64,000 nucleotides of DNA from Anaerolineae bacterium. Lineage in GTDB: Bacteria > Chloroflexota > Anaerolineae > B4-G1 > DUEL01. The notes beneath the pieces were generated by a model. It was given only the letters and a program-made list of their open reading frames with translations. It searched no databases and was not told where the DNA came from. This document shows, piece after piece, positions 33,199-41,663 of the stretch. The DNA is taken from assembly GCA_025060135.1 (NCBI GenBank), contig JANXCY010000010.1, forward strand, positions 1 through 64,000, in the 5' to 3' direction. Numbering within the stretch: position 1 is the first letter of the stretch; every line of letters begins with the position of its first letter. The translations under genes and the position numbers were made by a program.

Positions 33199-34683
33199 AT
33201 GGACGTTACGATTGTGGGGTTGGGGCCGGGAGACCCCCGCCACCTGACGCGTGAGGCATGGGAGGTACTCTCGGCGGGTCAGGAGGTCTGGCTGCGGACC
33301 GCCTGTCATCCTACCGTTGCTCATCTACCTGCTCATCTGACTCTTCGCTCCTTTGATGATCTCTACGAGTCGGCCGAGCATTTCGCCCAGGTCTACCGGG
33401 CCATCGTGGAGCGAGTATTGGAACTGGCCCGCCGTCCCGGGGGGGTCATCTACGCCGTGCCGGGCCACCCCATGGTGGGTGAGGCAACGGTCCGGCAAAT
33501 CCTGCAGGCGGCGCGGGAGGTCGGTCTGTCGGTGCGCCTGGTGGAAGGGCTCAGTTTCGTGGAGGTGGTCCTGACCGCACTGGAACGGGATGCCCTGGAG
33601 CCAGGTCTGCAGGTCTATGACGGGATAGAGATGGCTGCTCTTCACCATCCCCCTCTGAATCCTGATCTTCCTGCTCTGATTGCCCAGGTCTACAGCCGCC
33701 GCCTGGCCAGCGACCTGAAACTTACCCTGATGAATCAGTACCCCGACGAGCATCCCGTTACCCTCATCATCGCTGCCGGAACCGAGACACAGCGCTTGAT
33801 CCATCTGCCCCTCTACGAACTGGATCGCCAGGAGGTGGACCATCTGACCACTCTGTACGTCCCCCCTCTCTCGCCGGTCAGCAGTTTTGAGGGGTTTCAG
33901 GAGACCATTGCTCGCCTGCGAGCGCCTGATGGCTGTCCATGGGACCGGGAGCAGACGCACGAGAGCCTGCGGAGCAACTTGCTGGAAGAGGCATACGAGG
34001 TCGTTGCAGCGATTGACGCCGGAGATATGCCCAGCCTGCGGGAGGAACTGGGCGACCTGCTCCTGCAAGTGGTGCTCCATGCCCAGATGGCAACGGAGGC
34101 GGGGGAATTCCGGATGGCCGACATCATCGCGGCCGTAGACCGGAAACTGAAGGGGCGCCACCCTCACGTGTGGGGCAACCAGAAAGTGAAAGGGGCACAG
34201 GAGGTACTGATCCGCTGGGAGCACCTCAAGCGGGAGGAGCGAGAAGGAAAGGGGTCCTTGCTGGATAGTGTCCCGCAGGCGGTCCCGGCTCTCCTGCAGG
34301 CCCACATTTACGGCAAGCGGGTGGCGCGGGTAGGCTTTGATTGGGCCCGACCGGAGGAAGTGGCCCGGAAAGTGCGGGAAGAGATAGCAGAAGTGGAGGC
34401 GGCCCGCACACCGGAGGAGATGGAGGCCGAGGTGGGCGACCTGCTATTTGCCGTTGCCAACTGGGCCCGCCACCTGGGAGTGGACCCGGAGACAGCCCTG
34501 CGGAAAGCCAATGCCCGCTTCGCCCGTCGCTTTCGGGCGATGGAGGCGCTGGCCAGCCAGCGTGGCCTGAATATGAGCCAGATGGAGATCACCGAACTGG
34601 ACCGGTTGTGGGAAGAGGTGAAAGAGTTCCCGAACCCCGGAGAGGATGATGGTCAGGAAGCCAAAGCCCCGTCCAATCTTTGA
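33199..34683 (+). CDS. MazG nucleoside-triphosphate pyrophosphohydrolase fused to tetrapyrrole (SAM) methylase domain (YabN-like)
   Basis: 494 aa. N-terminal tetrapyrrole-methylase fold (about 1-225: VTIVGLGPGDP, YAVPGHPMVGE). The C-terminal MazG part has two repeats (about 230-480: CPWDREQTHESLRSNLLEEAYE, EELGDLLLQVVLHAQMA, then VREEIAEVEAA, EVGDLLFAVANWARHL) whose acidic residues bind Mg2+. Probably removes non-canonical NTPs; the methylase domain is often non-catalytic in this fusion. AGGAGGT stands 5 nt before ATG 33199, so the longer frame from 33112 is rejected. Confidence 0.92.
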   Translation: MDVTIVGLGPGDPRHLTREAWEVLSAGQEVWLRTACHPTVAHLPAHLTLRSFDDLYESAEHFAQVYRAIVERVLELARRPGGVIYAVPGHPMVGEATVRQILQAAREVGLSVRLVEGLSFVEVVLTALERDALEPGLQVYDGIEMAALHHPPLNPDLPALIAQVYSRRLASDLKLTLMNQYPDEHPVTLIIAAGTETQRLIHLPLYELDRQEVDHLTTLYVPPLSPVSSFEGFQETIARLRAPDGCPWDREQTHESLRSNLLEEAYEVVAAIDAGDMPSLREELGDLLLQVVLHAQMATEAGEFRMADIIAAVDRKLKGRHPHVWGNQKVKGAQEVLIRWEHLKREEREGKGSLLDSVPQAVPALLQAHIYGKRVARVGFDWARPEEVARKVREEIAEVEAARTPEEMEAEVGDLLFAVANWARHLGVDPETALRKANARFARRFRAMEALASQRGLNMSQMEITELDRLWEEVKEFPNPGEDDGQEAKAPSNL

Positions 34684-34736
34684 CCCTTATTTCTGGAAAC
34701 GACGGATTCTCAGCGGTCGGGCGGAACGGCCAGCCA

Positions 34737-35297
34737 TCACAGCCGGGGGAGTACCACCCCCTGCTGGGCCTGGTATTTGCCCTTTTTGTCCGCGTAGGAG
34801 ACCTGACAGACTTCGTCGGCCTCAAAGAAGAGCACCTGAGCAATTCCCTCGTTGGCGTAAATTCTCGCCGGGAGGGGGGTGGTGTTGGAGATTTCCAGTG
34901 TTACATATCCCTCCCATTCCGGCTCAAACGGTGTGATGTTGACGATAATCCCGCACCGGGCGTAGGTGGATTTCCCCAGGCAGACACACAGCACGTTGCG
35001 GGGAACCCGGAAGTACTCCACCGATCGCCCCAAGGCGAAGGAATTGGGCGGAATCACACAGACTTCCCCTTTGAAATCCACCATAGCCCGGGTATCAAAC
35101 CGCTTCGGGTCCACAACGGTCAGGTCTCCCAGGCCAGGGGTGAAGATTTTGAATTCGTCCGCGACGCGAATGTCGTAGCCGTACGATGAGAGACCGTAGG
35201 AGATGACTCCATCCCGCACCTGATGATCCACGAAGGGTTCTATCATCCGGTGCTCCAGAGCCATCCGGCGGATCCAGTGGTCAGGCTTCAGTCCCAT
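34737..35297 (-). CDS. dcd: dCTP deaminase
   Basis: 186 aa. Deaminates dCTP to dUTP for thymidylate synthesis (or directly to dUMP if bifunctional). Signature segments are [62 protein letters not shown] and the C-terminal YQAQQGV. Convergent with the MazG gene, another nucleotide-pool enzyme, 53 bp apart. Confidence 0.94.
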   Translation of the reverse strand: MGLKPDHWIRRMALEHRMIEPFVDHQVRDGVISYGLSSYGYDIRVADEFKIFTPGLGDLTVVDPKRFDTRAMVDFKGEVCVIPPNSFALGRSVEYFRVPRNVLCVCLGKSTYARCGIIVNITPFEPEWEGYVTLEISNTTPLPARIYANEGIAQVLFFEADEVCQVSYADKKGKYQAQQGVVLPRL

Positions 35298-35348
35298 TGC
35301 TGCTCCTTCGGGTCGGGTTTTGCGGTAGTGTCCGAACCGCCAGGGGTA

Positions 35349-36263
35349 TCATTCCCACAGGCGGCAGAATGCACAGAGGCCTGGTACAGTGGTGGGCTGA
35401 CCGCACCGGGGGCAGGGATGCATCGGTGGAGGCTCCATGGCCTCTTCACAGAAGAAGCCTTCCTCGCGGGCCCGTAAAAACCCCTGATAGAACTGCAGTT
35501 TCGCCCCTGGCGACTCCATCTCGATCCGCGCCAGCAGGTCCTTGTAGAAATTGGTCAGATTGCCGACCGCGTAGGGGCACTCTTCATAAATGTAATCGAT
35601 GCCCCGGACCAGGGCGTAGGCAGCCACCTCCCGTTCGTAGGACCGGCAGAATGGTTTGACCTTGCGGGTCATCCCTTCCCGCTCCGTCAACACCGGTGCC
35701 TGACGGGCCAGGTATCCTGTCTGCCAGTGGAGCAGATTGCTCAGAAGGACCGCCACCTCGTCGTCCAGGTTGTGGCCGGTTGCCAGGACAGTGTAACCAT
35801 AGGCCTGGGCAATGCGGTTCATCTCATGTCGTTTGATGAGGCCGCACACTGAGCATGGCTTGCCCCGGCCGCGCAGTTTCCGGCTGGCGACCTCCGGAAT
35901 CGTCTCGCCGTAGAGTGCTGCTACATCCACCATGTGGAGTTGAATACCCGGGCGGTCGGCTATGAAGGCCTGGATTTTTTCGTAGGAGAGGCGAGAATAG
36001 CCAAAACCGCCGTCAATCCCCAGGTGGATATAGAGGCCGTCGGCCGGATAGCCCAGGCGCAGGAGCACGTCCCAGAGACTAAGGCTATCCTTGCCGCCGG
36101 AGACGGCGACCAGAATTCGTTCCTCCCGGCGAAACATACGGTACCTGCGGATGGCCCGTTCGGTGTAGGAGAGGAACCACTCCGGGAAGTGCTCCTCACA
36201 GAGGGCCAGTTTGTGATGCCGCATATTGATGGCGGCGGGCCGGCTACATTTCCGGCACTTCAT
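35349..36263 (-). CDS. TtuA/Ncs6-type tRNA 2-thiolation ATPase
   Basis: 304 aa. N-terminal zinc site C3-x2-C6...C22-x2-H25; PP-loop AVSGGKDSLSL (residues 53-63) binding ATP; CSVC (C137, C140) and C229 in EECPYA, matching the three [4Fe-4S]-binding cysteines of Thermus TtuA; and a C-terminal zinc ribbon CPRCGQP...CAFC. Likely thiolates a tRNA uridine (U54 in thermophiles, or wobble U34 for the Ncs6 branch). The ATG is preceded by GGAGGAAGTCCC. If it is the U54 enzyme, it hints at a thermophilic host. Confidence 0.87.
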   Translation of the reverse strand: MKCRKCSRPAAINMRHHKLALCEEHFPEWFLSYTERAIRRYRMFRREERILVAVSGGKDSLSLWDVLLRLGYPADGLYIHLGIDGGFGYSRLSYEKIQAFIADRPGIQLHMVDVAALYGETIPEVASRKLRGRGKPCSVCGLIKRHEMNRIAQAYGYTVLATGHNLDDEVAVLLSNLLHWQTGYLARQAPVLTEREGMTRKVKPFCRSYEREVAAYALVRGIDYIYEECPYAVGNLTNFYKDLLARIEMESPGAKLQFYQGFLRAREEGFFCEEAMEPPPMHPCPRCGQPTTVPGLCAFCRLWE

Positions 36264-36327
36264 GGGACTTCCTCCCATCGGGGCACACAGGTTTGTTTGC
36301 TCTGGCGTTCGTGCTCTGCGGACGTGC

Positions 36328-36888
36328 TCATCGGCGGGCGCGCCGGGCCCGATAGGCGCTGATCGCGCCATCCAGTTGCTGGGAGAGGCCCATCCAGTCC
36401 TCCACCAGCAACACCAGCCCGGTCCCGCTGGGCAGGAAAAGGTGGCGGTCAAACCAAAGACGGAGCCACCAGGGCGGCACCGGATACCCCTTCAGGTCCA
36501 CCAGTACAGCGGTCATCCCCCAATAGGCCTGGGGCCAGCGGCGGGCCGCCCGGTCTTTTTGAGGATCAAAGACCTTCGCCATCGGCGCCAATCGGGTCCG
36601 CTCCACTCGCCGGTAGGAAATGAGCAGAGGCATCAGTGGCCCCTGCAGCCGCAGGCCGGTGGGTTCGCAGCGGACATGCGCGACGCGAGGCGCGAAGCGG
36701 CCGTACACGAAAAGGACCATGCCCGCCAGGGCGGCCAGCAGGGCCAGCGGACGTAGCGGGGTGGGCCCCAGGATGCGCGGCATCCATAGCCAGAACGCGC
36801 CCACAATGAGCGCTGTCAACAACCCCAGAGAGCCCCATCGCCGTAACGGGGTGTAAATCAGGAGAGGGAACCGGATGCGCTTTTTCAT
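36328..36888 (-). CDS. membrane protein, two N-terminal helices, PH-like soluble part
   Basis: 186 aa, not recognised. Two hydrophobic helices (about 19-37 and 46-63) are followed by a soluble domain of about 110 residues with Arg-rich segments and a GTGLVLLVEDWMGL strand. The pattern resembles bacterial PH-like membrane proteins, but weakly. It lies upstream of the thiolase gene on the same strand, with a 64-bp gap. Confidence 0.6.
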   Translation of the reverse strand: MKKRIRFPLLIYTPLRRWGSLGLLTALIVGAFWLWMPRILGPTPLRPLALLAALAGMVLFVYGRFAPRVAHVRCEPTGLRLQGPLMPLLISYRRVERTRLAPMAKVFDPQKDRAARRWPQAYWGMTAVLVDLKGYPVPPWWLRLWFDRHLFLPSGTGLVLLVEDWMGLSQQLDGAISAYRARRARR

Positions 36889-37026
36889 CCAGCGTCAAAC
36901 CGAGCCTATGAGAAGCAAGAAGCCCGTAAAACGTCCGGATACTTATCCTTCACTCGGGCTATGCTTCTTGTCCTTGCTTCCGAACTTGGATGTCAATCCA
37001 CTCCTTCCCAACCGTGTCAGTCCGGT

Positions 37027-37191
37027 TTATACCTCTGGCAAGGGGGCGGTTGGACTGATACGGCGGATTTTCTCGATTAGCCGTCGCCGCTGGCTTGGGT
37101 CTTTTGTCTGCGCCAGCCGCTGACGCAGATAGCGGAGTTTCCGTTTCCGGTTCTGTCGGCGAATTCGTTCCCGATCCGGTTCTCGTCGCAT
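37027..37191 (-). CDS. 54-residue arginine-rich basic protein
   Basis: Small gene of 54 codons from ATG 37191 to TAA 37027, with a strong ribosome-binding site AAGGAGG 4 nt before the ATG. About a third of residues are Arg or Lys; segments include RRQNRKRKLRYLRQRLAQT and LIEKIRRISP, predicting one or two amphipathic basic helices that would suit RNA or ribosome binding. I do not recognise a named family. It sits alone between the PH-like gene and a minisatellite; no Pro/Gly-rich or cysteine features. Confidence 0.6.
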   Translation of the reverse strand: MRREPDRERIRRQNRKRKLRYLRQRLAQTKDPSQRRRLIEKIRRISPTAPLPEV

Positions 37192-37270
37192 CCAGCCTCC
37201 TTGTATATGGAATGTTACAGATTGCGGATGGTAGGCCCACGACCGGTTGCGCTTCTGCTTAACCCTATCA

Positions 37271-37333
37271 GTCCTGTTACTCCTGTTAATCTTGTTAATC
37301 CTGTCAATCCTGTCAATCCTGTCAATCCTGTCA
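37271..37333. repeat. 9-bp minisatellite, seven units
   Basis: Seven head-to-tail copies of a 9-mer, consensus ATCCTGT(C/T)A; the last four are identical. It lies between the stop of the USP gene and the 54-aa gene. Not a CRISPR: no spacers. Confidence 0.85.
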
Positions 37334-37340
37334 ATTCCCT

Positions 37341-38168
37341 CTACCCCGCCTCCTCTGGCGGCGCGCGGGCGATCAAGACAGGCCGTCCGGCGGCTTCCGC
37401 TACCTCTATGGCGACGTTGGGCCGGTAGAGCCGTCGCAGGCTACGCGCTGCGTACGGTGAGCCCACTCCTACGAGATCATATTCTCCCTCCCGAATCTCG
37501 TGAAGAATCTCGTGGACGACGGGGCCATGTCGCACGCGCACCTCGGTCTCCACGCCCATCCCCGACAGTAGTGCCAGCGCCTCTTTCAGCCGACGGGCCT
37601 GTGGAGTATCGGTCTCCAGCAGATGCGTCCAGTGAATCTTCACCTGATTGGCCACCGGATACTCCAGGGTAACCGGCTCCACGACGTGGAGGAGGGTAAC
37701 GGTTGCCCCAAGGGCTTGTGCCAGATACCCGCCGGTCCGGACCACTCCCTCCGCGTAGCGCAGCCCTCCGGTACAGAGCAGCATCCGCTCCAGCCGCATA
37801 GGGGCCTCGGCGACGTGGAGGACCGGTGTCTCCATCGCGGCCAGCAACTGGCAAAGGGTGTGGGCCCAGACCAGGCGAGACGTCATCGGGCCAACGACGG
37901 TCAGTACCCCCTCCCGGGCCAGAGGGGGGATGACCTTCTCGGGCCGGCCTGTCTGGATCCGGCGCTCATAGGGAATATCCGCTCCCGCCAGACGGTCCGC
38001 CGTCTCCGTCAGCAATTCCTCCACTTCCTGTAGGCGAGCCGGTTTCCCCACTACTCCCAGCAGGATCACTGCCTGGACCAGGACCCGCCCAGTCTCTGCC
38101 AACCAGACCCCGTACTCTAACGCTGGGCGGGTATCGGGATGCCCATTGGTACACAGAAGCAGGTTCAT
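37341..38168 (-). CDS. double universal-stress-protein domain protein
   Basis: 275 aa. Two USP folds: residues about 1-125 (LLLCTNGHPDTRPALEYGVWLAE...VVGPMT) and about 130-275 (RMLLCTGGLRYAEGVVRTGGYLAQ...YDLVGVGSP). GxxG nucleotide-binding features at the domain ends are incomplete, so ATP binding is uncertain. ATG 38168 overlaps the stop of the transporter gene (ATGA), indicating coupling. Cytosolic. Confidence 0.82.
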   Translation of the reverse strand: MNLLLCTNGHPDTRPALEYGVWLAETGRVLVQAVILLGVVGKPARLQEVEELLTETADRLAGADIPYERRIQTGRPEKVIPPLAREGVLTVVGPMTSRLVWAHTLCQLLAAMETPVLHVAEAPMRLERMLLCTGGLRYAEGVVRTGGYLAQALGATVTLLHVVEPVTLEYPVANQVKIHWTHLLETDTPQARRLKEALALLSGMGVETEVRVRHGPVVHEILHEIREGEYDLVGVGSPYAARSLRRLYRPNVAIEVAEAAGRPVLIARAPPEEAG

Positions 38169-38677
38169 CGGAAAAGCCAAATGCCCACCAGCCCGGCGGC
38201 CAGGAGCACCAGGGCGGGTGGAACCTTGAGTTGAAAGGCGATAAGACTAACCCCAGCCAGGAGGATGGCCTTCCAGTTGCGGGCATCTTCGCCGAAGATT
38301 TTCCAGGCTACCAGGATCATCAGGACGGCTACAGCAGGTGCCAGGCCCTGGACAAAGTTGCTAACCCAGGCCTCGCCCCGCATCCGTTGCAACAGGGAGA
38401 CGATGAGGAGCATCAGGACAGTGGGCGGCAGGATGGAGCCCAGGAGCGCGACGAGCGCGCCGGGCACCCCTCCCACTGAATAACCAACGAACATCGCCAG
38501 TTGCAGCGCGTCGCTGCCGGGCAAGACGCTGGAGAAGCCCACTGCTTCAATGAATTCCTCCTCGGTCATCAGGTGTCCCACCGCTTCTTTGTAGAGAAGA
38601 CCCGCCGAGGCTGGTCCTGAGGTAGTCAGCAGGTTAATTTTGATGAACATCCAGAAGAGCCGAAGCCATTGATCCAT
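38165..38677 (-). CDS. chromate-transporter (CHR) family membrane protein, single-domain half
   Basis: 170 aa, about five helices. Matches one CHR domain: FIKINLLTTSGPASAGLLYKE, EEFIEAVGFSSVLPGSDALQLAMFVGY and a GALVALLGSILPPTVL helix. Short CHR proteins normally act as pairs; no second half is adjacent. Anion specificity is unknown. Start ATG 38677 has GGAGG 8 nt upstream; an ATG at 38701 is possible. Confidence 0.8.
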   Translation of the reverse strand: MDQWLRLFWMFIKINLLTTSGPASAGLLYKEAVGHLMTEEEFIEAVGFSSVLPGSDALQLAMFVGYSVGGVPGALVALLGSILPPTVLMLLIVSLLQRMRGEAWVSNFVQGLAPAVAVLMILVAWKIFGEDARNWKAILLAGVSLIAFQLKVPPALVLLAAGLVGIWLFR

Positions 38678-38843
38678 TTTGCCCGCCTCCTCAAGCCTCA
38701 CCGCGCCATACGGTATCCGGTTGGGCGAAGAACCCCACTATGAAGGCGTGCCGCTCTTCGGCCAGCGCCCGATGTGCGGGATGCAGGACTGGACAGGCGA
38801 GGCCAATTCTGTGGCCTGTCATGGGTCGCTTGTAACGATCTCC

Positions 38844-39257
38844 CTATCCCAAGCGGCGGCTCATCCAGATGGCCAGGAAGGTGAGCAGAATCCCCAGCAT
38901 CAGGACGATCAGGACAGTGGCGATGACCCGGCGGCGAATCTGCCAGGCATGGTAGCGCCCGGTAACCCAGAGGAAGAGGCCCAGGGCCAGCCCGGCACCG
39001 CCCAGCACTCCCACCGTATAGGCCAGGGCAGTAGCCATCAGGCGGGGGAGGTCTACCCGAACAATCAGGTCTCCGAAGAGCATGATGGAATATCGGCTGG
39101 CCAGCAAAGCATAGCCCGCACCCACCAGCAATCCCAGCAGGGTCGCTGCGATCCCCTGCCAACGCCCCGGCCCCCGCTCCAGCCACAACGTCAGCAATCC
39201 CAGTAGGACCAGGGTCAGGGAGAAAGTCAGGACCAGGATGGATAAGAGTTGAATCAT
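38844..39257 (-). CDS. four-helix membrane protein of unknown function
   Basis: 137 aa. Four hydrophobic segments (about 4-24, 35-54, 73-97, 112-132) and no conserved motif that I recognise. GGAGGGGGC precedes ATG 39257. About 165 bp upstream of the CHR gene on the same strand; might substitute for a missing CHR partner, though it does not resemble that family. Confidence 0.6.
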   Translation of the reverse strand: MIQLLSILVLTFSLTLVLLGLLTLWLERGPGRWQGIAATLLGLLVGAGYALLASRYSIMLFGDLIVRVDLPRLMATALAYTVGVLGGAGLALGLFLWVTGRYHAWQIRRRVIATVLIVLMLGILLTFLAIWMSRRLG

Positions 39258-39346
39258 GCCCCCTCCCGCGCCCGATGCGGAGCATCCCGATATGAGTATT
39301 ATTATAGCCCAATCACCGATAGAGGCAACCGGGAAATGGCGAAAAG

Positions 39347-39369
39347 AAAAAGCCCCCGAGGAAGGGGGC
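39347..39369 (-). terminator. intrinsic terminator of tRNA-Ser
   Basis: GCCCCC (minus) pairs with GGGGGC around TTCCTC (plus-strand stem 39352-39357/39364-39369), followed by five T. Confidence 0.8.
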
Positions 39370-39373
39370 CCGG

Positions 39374-39463
39374 TGGCGGAGAGGGTGGGATTTGAACCCA
39401 CGGAGCCTTTCGGCTCACGCGCTCTCCAGGCGCGCGCGTTAGGCCAGACTACGCTACCTCTCC
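39374..39463 (-). tRNA. tRNA-Ser (anticodon GGA), CCA encoded
   Basis: Acceptor GGAGAGG/CCTCTCC, anticodon loop CTGGAGA with stem CGCGC/GCGCG, long variable arm GAGCC-GAAA-GGCTC, T-loop TTCAAAT. Unlike the three tRNAs at 31 kb, the 3' CCA is genomically encoded (39374-39376). Confidence 0.94.
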
Positions 39464-39470
39464 GTCTCTA

Positions 39471-39499
39471 ATTATACCCAACCCGGCCCATTTTGACAA
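39471..39499 (-). promoter_or_regulatory. promoter of tRNA-Ser
   Basis: Minus strand: TTGTCA (39499-39494), 17-bp spacer, TATAAT (39476-39471), 8 bp before the tRNA. Confidence 0.8.
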
Positions 39500-39580
39500 G
39501 GGCAACAGAATACCGACCCGGAGCGTGCCCTGCTTACTTCTCCCGTTGCCGCCCGACAGCCATCCCAACCGTACTTTCTG

Positions 39581-41215
39581 TTACGGGGCGATCGACCATT
39601 CCCCGATGTTCCAGAATGGAGCCCCGCGCCAGGGGCGCGGGCCCGAGAGGTCTGACCGCACCAGCCAGGCATCCTCCCACCGGCAGAGGGGCATCCACCA
39701 GACTTTCTGGCGAGCCTCCTCCTGGATCTCTGCCAGGATCGCCGCGCGCTCATCGGGGTCCGTCGCGGCGGCCTGGGCCAGCCACAACTCATCCAGCGCC
39801 TCATCGCAGACCCCGGCGGGGTTCTGCCCGCCGGGTCGCGCCTCCGCGCAGAGCCAGCGGGCGTCATCCGGGTCGGGGTAGCCGGAGGACTGCCCTGCCC
39901 ACTGGGCCAGGTCCCACGCCGCCGGGTCCTCCCAGGGATGCTCCCGAATGGCGGTCTCCACGACGATGCCCAGGGGCCGCAGGGTCTGAGTCATGGCTGC
40001 CAGGGCGGCCTCTCGCCCTGGCGGGGCCGCATAGCGCAGGCGCAGGCTCACTCCCTCCCGTTCCCGCACTCCGTCCCCGTCCGTATCCCGCCAGCCAACC
40101 TCGTCCAGCATCTGGGCCGCCCGTCGGACGGAAGGGATAGATGGGGGAGCGGGGCTTTCCCAGACGGTGCCGCTGTAGAGGCTTTCGGCAGGGACCGCCC
40201 GGGCTGGCAGCGCTGTGCAGACCGACTCCCGGTCCAGCGCGATCGCCAGGGCTGCCCGGATGCGCGCTTCCTGGAGGGCTGGATGTCCTCGCCGGGGATC
40301 GAGGTTGAAAAAGAGGGTTTCCACGTAACCGGAGGGGGAAAAGAGGAGTCTCATCCCTTCTGGCGGCTCCAGCCCGGGCAGACCTTCTGGTGCCAGGAAA
40401 GGGGCCAGGTCAGCATGGCCGAAGGCCATCACCTGCCAGCGGGCCCGAGCGTCCGGCTGGGCGAAGACGCGCACCCGTTCAACCGCTGGCAGGCCCCGCC
40501 AGCAATGCGGATTGGCGACGAAAACCAGTGCTCCTCCCTCTTCCCCGACGAAGACGTAAGGGCCGTTGCTCACCCGGCCTGGGCTATCCGGAGCGTGGCG
40601 CGGCAGAACGAAGGGGAACAACATGGTCGGCCAGGGGGCAAAGGGGCGGGAGAAGGTTACCTGGACCGTCCGGCTATCCAGCGCCATGACTGCTTCAACG
40701 AAGGACGCGTGGGGAAAAATCCCCCGCTCAGCGGCCTGTTCGTGGGTGAAGACCAGGTCATTGGCGGTGAGGGGGGTGCCGTCCGACCAGAAGAGATTCT
40801 CCCGCAGGCGGACCGTCAACACGCGGCCTTCGGCAGAGATGCCCCCATTGGCGCGGGAGGGGAGTTCTGCCGCCAGTTCGGGCGCAACCCCCAGCCGGTC
40901 ATCCACCCGCCACAGGCCGACCAGGAAGAGGTCCTGGAGCGCTCGCTCCGACCAGGAGCGAGCGCGGAAGGGGCTCAACGTCCGAGGCCATTCTGGGAGC
41001 AGAAGGCGCAGTTCTCGGACCGGGGCGGGCGAGGGAACCGGCGTGAGGGCCCGAAGCGGCTCATGAGCGGGAGGAGAGGGGGTAACTGCCACGCAGGCGG
41101 CCAGGAACAGGGCGATCAGGGCACAGAAAGCCCATGGCAGGGAGCCCATCGCACAGCGCATGGCGCAGGTTGCGGGGCATAGGGGACGTCCCTCCGCTCC
41201 GGCTTCGGGGCTCAC
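39581..41215 (-). CDS. ABC-type peptide/oligosaccharide substrate-binding lipoprotein (SBP family 5)
   Basis: 544 aa. Signal and lipobox FLAAC (Cys near residue 41). Family-5 features: PRTLSPFRARSWSERALQDLFLVGLW, LRENLFWSDGTPLTANDLVF, YVETLFFNLD and RIRAALAIALDRESV. Captures a peptide or sugar outside the membrane. No permease or ATPase genes are near, so it is an orphan binding protein. The GTG at 41215 has GGAGG 6 nt upstream; a start at ATG 41161 would also leave a full signal peptide. Confidence 0.86.
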   Translation of the reverse strand: MSPEAGAEGRPLCPATCAMRCAMGSLPWAFCALIALFLAACVAVTPSPPAHEPLRALTPVPSPAPVRELRLLLPEWPRTLSPFRARSWSERALQDLFLVGLWRVDDRLGVAPELAAELPSRANGGISAEGRVLTVRLRENLFWSDGTPLTANDLVFTHEQAAERGIFPHASFVEAVMALDSRTVQVTFSRPFAPWPTMLFPFVLPRHAPDSPGRVSNGPYVFVGEEGGALVFVANPHCWRGLPAVERVRVFAQPDARARWQVMAFGHADLAPFLAPEGLPGLEPPEGMRLLFSPSGYVETLFFNLDPRRGHPALQEARIRAALAIALDRESVCTALPARAVPAESLYSGTVWESPAPPSIPSVRRAAQMLDEVGWRDTDGDGVREREGVSLRLRYAAPPGREAALAAMTQTLRPLGIVVETAIREHPWEDPAAWDLAQWAGQSSGYPDPDDARWLCAEARPGGQNPAGVCDEALDELWLAQAAATDPDERAAILAEIQEEARQKVWWMPLCRWEDAWLVRSDLSGPRPWRGAPFWNIGEWSIAP

Positions 41216-41245
41216 CAGAATCCTCCGGAATCTGCCGCCCGTTTC

Positions 41246-41641
41246 CTATGCTGCGACCACTTTGACCAGCACCCGACGGTGGCGGGGGCCGTCAAATTCA
41301 GCCAGAAACACCCCCTGCCAAGAGCCCAGCACCAACCGCCCCTCGCTCACGAAGAGGGTCAGGTGGCTCCCGACCAGCGTGGTCTTGGCATGGGCCGGCG
41401 CGTTCCCCTCTGTATGCTGGAAATCGGGCCGGTCCGGCACCAGCCCATCCAGCACCAGCCCCAGGTCATGGCGAACCGTGGGGTCCCAGTTCTCGTTGAG
41501 GGTCAGGCCGGCTGTAGTGTGCGGGCAGAAGAGATAGCAGAGCCCTTCCCGTACCCCGCTGCGCCGGATGATTTCCTGGACCTGCGGAGTGATGTCCCGG
41601 AACTCCTGACGGGATTGGGTGGAGATTTCTATCGTGTCCAT
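41246..41641 (-). CDS. YjbQ-family protein (secondary thiamine-phosphate synthase-like)
   Basis: 131 aa. UPF0047/YjbQ signature: YLFCPHTTAGLTLNENWDP, GNAPAHAKTTLVGS and LVLGSWQGVFLAEFDGPR; the His residues form a likely metal site. Weak thiamine-phosphate synthase activity is reported for the family; true role uncertain. 22 bp after the lipid-synthase gene, so likely in the same operon. Confidence 0.9.
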   Translation of the reverse strand: MDTIEISTQSRQEFRDITPQVQEIIRRSGVREGLCYLFCPHTTAGLTLNENWDPTVRHDLGLVLDGLVPDRPDFQHTEGNAPAHAKTTLVGSHLTLFVSEGRLVLGSWQGVFLAEFDGPRHRRVLVKVVAA

Positions 41642-41663
41642 ATAGGCGAACGACGCGCAGAGG

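Noticed and set aside
37266-37336. CRISPR array
   Set aside because: Units are 9 bp and contiguous, with no spacers; no cas genes nearby.
39581-41215. Complete peptide ABC importer
   Set aside because: Only the binding lipoprotein is present; no permease or ATPase genes are found in the window.
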